A stretch of 64,000 nt of DNA, taken from NCBI RefSeq assembly GCF_021173675.1, contig NZ_JAIHON010000002.1:434001-498000 (forward strand), given 5' to 3'. The stretch is from Streptomyces lincolnensis. GTDB lineage: Bacteria > Actinomycetota > Actinomycetes > Streptomycetales > Streptomycetaceae. Made by a program: the position numbers and the translations under genes. The notes below the pieces were generated by a model, which did not search any database, had not been told where the DNA came from, and was given only the letters and a program-made list of their open reading frames with translations. How positions within the stretch are numbered: the first letter of the stretch is position 1; the number at the start of each line of letters is the position of its first letter. Shown here one piece after another: positions 60,571 through 64,000 of the stretch.

Positions 60571-63199
60571 GCCGCGCGTTGGTGAACCGCGTCGGCTCCG
60601 CGGTCGCCGGATCCTCCGGCCAGGGGTGCTTCGGATACCGGCCGCGCAGTTCCGCCCGAACGCCCTTGTAGCCGTCCCTCCAGAAGGACGCGAGGTCGGC
60701 GGTGACGGCCGCGGGGCGCCCGGCCGGGGAGAGGAGGTGAACGAGCAGCGGCACACCGGCGATCCGCGGTGACTCCTGCAAGCCGAACATCTCCTGCACC
60801 TTCACGGCGAGCACCGGCTGTTCGGGGCTGCCGTAGTCGATCCGGATCCTGGACCCACTCGGTACGGCCATCCGCTCCGGCGCCAGCTCGTCGAGCCGCG
60901 CGGCCTCCCCGGAGGCCCAGGGGAGGAGCCTGCTCAGTGCCGCCCCGGCGTCGATCCGCGCCAGGTCGGCCCGTCGCCGGGCCCGCCCCAGCTCCGGCTC
61001 CAGCCACTCGTCCACGCGCGCGTGCAGCGCCTCGTCGGAGACATCGGGCCAGGGCTCCCCCAGGTGCAGACGGACGAACGCGAGCCGCTGCCGCAGTACG
61101 GCCGCCTCGGGCGTCCACCGCAGCAACCCGAACCCCTCCTGCCGCAGCCCTTCGAGAAGTGCCTCGCGTACGAGGGCGGGGTCGGCGTTCCGCAGCGGCC
61201 GTGCGGTGAGCTCGATCGCCCCGAGCCGCTCCACGCGCCGGGCCACGACGTCCCCGTCCGCCCAGTGGACCTCCTGCCGCTCGGAACGCAGGGCTGCCGC
61301 CGCCGACCGGGCCAGGTCCTCGTCGATCACCGCGGCGAGCTGCACGCGCGCGTGCCCCTTCCCCACGGGCCGGTCCGCCACGGCCACGGCGATCCAGGGG
61401 GCGCCCCGCAGCGGGGACCCCTCGGCCAGTTCGGCCCGGGTCCCGGACGCCATGAGATAGGAGCCACCGACCCCTCTGGCGACGCGCTCGGGAAAGGCGA
61501 GGGCTGCGACGAGCCCGGCGAGCCGGTCGACACCAGGGGCCATGAGGGCGCCCGTATGGGGATCGGCTGGCCCGCCCGCGCCGGGGCCTGCCGACCGGCC
61601 CGCGGTGCCGCCCGTCCGCTCGCTCCCTCCGGTGCCCTTCGACCGGGCCGCGTCGGAATCCGCCGGCCCACCACCCGTGTCCGGCGGACCCTCGGTGGCG
61701 CGGGCAGCCTGCTTCGAGACCGCGCGCAGCCGCTGCACCTCCGCCCGCCAGCGGCCCGCGTAGGCGTCACCCCCGCGCCGGGCGGTCCGTACGGCGGCGG
61801 CCAGGTCGTCGCCGTAGTCCCGGGGCGGCTCCTCCGACAGAAGGGCGACCACCTCGGCTCCCGCACCGGAGGTGTCCAGCAGGGCGCGCCCCAGACGGGG
61901 GTGCAGCCCCAGCCGGGCCAGCCGCGCGCCGCGTTCCGTGGCCCGGCCGGCCGAGTCCACCGCACCCACTCCCACGAGAGCGGCCCGTGCCGCCGCCATC
62001 GCACCGGCCGGCGGCGGATCCAGCAGCGCCAGCCCGGCCGCCTCAGGATCGCCCCAGCAGGCCGCCTGGAGGGCGAACGCCGTCAGGTCGGCCACTTTGA
62101 TCTCGGGGGAGGGGAAACGCGGCAGACGGGTGTCCTCCGCCTCCGCCCAGCACCTGTACACGGCGCCGGGCGTCTCACGCCCGGCCCGGCCCGCCCGCTG
62201 CCGCCCCGCCGCCTGCGAGGCCCGCACCGTGGCCAGCGCGCTCAGCCCACGCGCGTGGTCCACGCGCGGCTCCCGCGCCAGCCCCGAGTCCACCACCACC
62301 CGCACACCCGGCACCGTCAGCGACGACTCCGCCACCGCGGTCGCCAGCACCACCCGGCGGCGCTCACCGCCGGCCAGCACCGCGTCCTGCACGGCGGCAG
62401 GGGCCCGCCCGTGCACCTGGAGCACGTCCACCTCACCGAGGGCGCCCAGCTGCCGGGCGACCCGCGCGATCTCGCCCACGCCGGGCAGGAAGCACAGCAC
62501 GTCCCCGTCCCGCTCGGCCAGCGCCCGCCGCACCACCGACGCCACATGCGTCAGCAGCACCGGATCCACCCGCATCCCGTGCGGCGGCCGTACCGGACGC
62601 GGCGGCGGCGCCCACACCACCTCCACGGGATACGACGTCCCCCGCGCCTCGACCACCGGGGCGCCGCCCAGCAGCCGGGCCCAGCCCTGCGCGTCGGTCG
62701 TCGCCGACGCGGCCACCAGCCGCAGCTCGGGCCGGAGCGTCTCGCGCACGTCCCACAGGAACGCCGCCACGGTGTCCGCGTCCAGATGCCGTTCGTGGCA
62801 CTCGTCCAGCACCACCACGTCGACACCGGTCAGCTCCGGGTCCCGCTGCAGCCGCTGGAGCAGCACACCCGTCGTGACGACCTCCACGCGCGCGTGCCGC
62901 CCGACCACCCGCTCGCCACGCACGGTGTAGCCGACGCTCTCGCCCACCTTCTCGCCCAGCAGCCAGGCCATGCGCCGGGCGGCGGCACGGGCCGCGATCC
63001 GCCGCGGCTCGGCGACGACGACCCGCCGCGCGGGCGAGCCGTCGTCCAGCAGACCCGCCAGGGCGAGCGGGACCAGGGTCGTCTTGCCCGTGCCGGGAGG
63101 CGCCACCAGGACGGCCGTGCCGTGTCCCTCCAGGGAGTCGTCCAGGCCGTCGAGGGCACCGCGTACGGGAAGGGCGTCCAGAGCGTCGTAACGGATCAC
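60560..63199 (-). CDS. hrpB: ATP-dependent RNA helicase HrpB
   Basis: 879 residues. Motif I APPGTGKTT (about 33-41), motif II DECH, motif III SATT, motif V ATAVAESSLTVPGV and motif VI QRAGRAGRETPG define a DEAH-box helicase. The HrpB C-terminal domain ends FWRDGYKGVRAELRGRYPKH PWPEDP in two blocks typical of this protein. A species-variable Gly/Thr/Ser linker (GTGGSERTGGTAGRSAGPGA) sits near 510-560. Physiological target unknown. GTG at 63199, 4 bp after the methyltransferase stop, so they are co-transcribed. Confidence 0.93.
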   Translation of the reverse strand: MIRYDALDALPVRGALDGLDDSLEGHGTAVLVAPPGTGKTTLVPLALAGLLDDGSPARRVVVAEPRRIAARAAARRMAWLLGEKVGESVGYTVRGERVVGRHARVEVVTTGVLLQRLQRDPELTGVDVVVLDECHERHLDADTVAAFLWDVRETLRPELRLVAASATTDAQGWARLLGGAPVVEARGTSYPVEVVWAPPPRPVRPPHGMRVDPVLLTHVASVVRRALAERDGDVLCFLPGVGEIARVARQLGALGEVDVLQVHGRAPAAVQDAVLAGGERRRVVLATAVAESSLTVPGVRVVVDSGLAREPRVDHARGLSALATVRASQAAGRQRAGRAGRETPGAVYRCWAEAEDTRLPRFPSPEIKVADLTAFALQAACWGDPEAAGLALLDPPPAGAMAAARAALVGVGAVDSAGRATERGARLARLGLHPRLGRALLDTSGAGAEVVALLSEEPPRDYGDDLAAAVRTARRGGDAYAGRWRAEVQRLRAVSKQAARATEGPPDTGGGPADSDAARSKGTGGSERTGGTAGRSAGPGAGGPADPHTGALMAPGVDRLAGLVAALAFPERVARGVGGSYLMASGTRAELAEGSPLRGAPWIAVAVADRPVGKGHARVQLAAVIDEDLARSAAAALRSERQEVHWADGDVVARRVERLGAIELTARPLRNADPALVREALLEGLRQEGFGLLRWTPEAAVLRQRLAFVRLHLGEPWPDVSDEALHARVDEWLEPELGRARRRADLARIDAGAALSRLLPWASGEAARLDELAPERMAVPSGSRIRIDYGSPEQPVLAVKVQEMFGLQESPRIAGVPLLVHLLSPAGRPAAVTADLASFWRDGYKGVRAELRGRYPKHPWPEDPATAEPTRFTNARLRR

Positions 63200-63203
63200 G
63201 CAC

Positions 63204-64000
63204 TCAGTCTCGTACGCACACGAAGATCGCCGTGCCCGGGATCAGATTCCCGCGCAGCGGCGACCAGCCGCCCCACTCGGAGCTGTTCCAGGCCGGCCAC
63301 TCCGGCTCGACCAGGTCCACCAGACGGAAGCCCGACGCCGCGATGTCCCGGACCCGGTCACCGATCGTGCGGTGGTGCTCGACGTACACCGCGCGGCCCT
63401 CCTCGTCCTGCTCGACGTACGGAGTGCGGTCGAAGTACGAGGCGGCCACCGACAGGCCCTCCGGACCCGGCTCGTCCGGGAACGCCCAGCGGATCGGGTG
63501 CGTCACCGAGAACACGAAACGGCCGCCGGGACGCAGCACCCGGTGCACCTCGCGCAGGACCAGACGCGGGTCGGCGACGAACGGCAGCGCCCCGTACGCC
63601 GAGCACGCCAGGTCGAAGGAGCCGTCCGCGAAGGGCAGCGCGCCCGCGTCGGCGCACACCAGGGGAAAGGACCCGCCGATCCGCAGGGCGTGCTGGAGCT
63701 GGCGGTGGGAGAGGTCCAGGGCGACCGGGCGGGCGCCCTGCGCGGCCAGCCAGCGCGCGCACTGGGCCGCGCCGGCGCCGATCTCCAGGACGTCCTTGCC
63801 CTTCAGCTCCTCCGGCGGGCCGAGCAGCTCGGCCTCCACCTCGTCGAGGCCCTCGGGGCCCCACACGAATCGGTCGTCCCCGAGGAACGTGCCGTGCTCG
63901 ACCTGGTACTCGTCCGCGTTGCGGTCCCACCAGCCCCGGTTGGCCCGGGAACTCTCCGCGACGTCGGCGGTGCGGCGGGTGGCCGCCGGCTCGGAATCCG
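63204..64000 (-). CDS. Class I SAM-dependent methyltransferase (5' end outside window)
   Basis: 265 residues visible; the frame stays open to the window edge and the conserved N-terminal part (SSRANRGWWDRNADEYQVEH) lies upstream of the first internal GTG, so the true start is beyond 64000. Motif I VLEIGAGAAQCARWLAAQGA, VALDLSHRQL, LPFADGSFDLACSAYGALPF and VHRVLRPGGRFVFSVTHPI are standard Methyltransf_11 motifs. Substrate unknown. Upstream partner of hrpB. Confidence 0.9.
   Translation of the reverse strand, partial: DSEPAATRRTADVAESSRANRGWWDRNADEYQVEHGTFLGDDRFVWGPEGLDEVEAELLGPPEELKGKDVLEIGAGAAQCARWLAAQGARPVALDLSHRQLQHALRIGGSFPLVCADAGALPFADGSFDLACSAYGALPFVADPRLVLREVHRVLRPGGRFVFSVTHPIRWAFPDEPGPEGLSVAASYFDRTPYVEQDEEGRAVYVEHHRTIGDRVRDIAASGFRLVDLVEPEWPAWNSSEWGGWSPLRGNLIPGTAIFVCVRD

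Overview
The window is high-GC actinobacterial chromosome and is almost certainly Streptomyces. The evidence is strong G/C bias at third codon positions, frequent GTG starts, ATGA/GTGA stop-start overlaps, characteristic Streptomyces intergenic repeat sequences (near 16970, 26613 and 55891), and core genes gltB-gltD, pyk, pdtaR, livKHMGF and polA. No phage, transposase, rRNA or CRISPR array is visible. There is one tRNA gene, next to a decayed HTH/LAGLIDADG-type gene.

Layout. 1-6418 (minus): a tightly overlapping six-gene operon with four tandem, divergent ADP-ribosylglycohydrolase-family genes, a ribokinase and the start of a CaiB/BaiF CoA-transferase; one glycohydrolase carries nine 9-residue repeats. 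6678-7409: a VIT1/CCC1-family transporter. 7782-13845: gltB-gltD, with a GlnR-like box upstream. 13982-16430: a VWA protein and a stand-alone cytochrome b paralogue.

16405-26604: an eleven-gene block that I read as a complete KstR2 regulon for the last two steroid rings (FadE31 and a second acyl-CoA dehydrogenase, IpdF, KstR2, FadA6, IpdC, IpdB, IpdA, EchA20 and two more SDRs). It is driven from two divergent promoters that each hold a match to the mycobacterial KstR2 operator. Steroid A/B-ring genes and fadD3 are not in the window. The block also shows repeat-driven changes: an intergenic repeat inside an acyl-CoA dehydrogenase gene, and tandem copies of the 3' ends of fadA6 and kstR2.

26707-41407: a zinc-metallopeptidase-like protein, a GH35 beta-galactosidase with a divergent AraC regulator, chorismate mutase, an output-less response regulator, an M1 aminopeptidase, a two-gene DesA/DesB-like pair (amino-acid decarboxylase plus lysine/ornithine N-hydroxylase), a Tat-exported 5'-nucleotidase, a SIMPL protein and pyruvate kinase. 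41414-42268: the pseudogene and a 74-nt tRNA with a CAA anticodon but no long variable arm.

42370-64000: PdtaR (ANTAR regulator); the branched-chain amino acid ABC operon livK-H-M-G-F; a single-pass membrane protein; a PaaI-type thioesterase; an FdhF/YdeP-type molybdenum oxidoreductase; polA behind a G-rich tract; a 736-bp gene-free stretch with inverted and Streptomyces-type repeats; a DUF4184 membrane protein; a secreted lytic transglycosylase; an SPW_0924-type peptide with a DUF3068 protein; the helicase HrpB; and a methyltransferase cut by the window edge.
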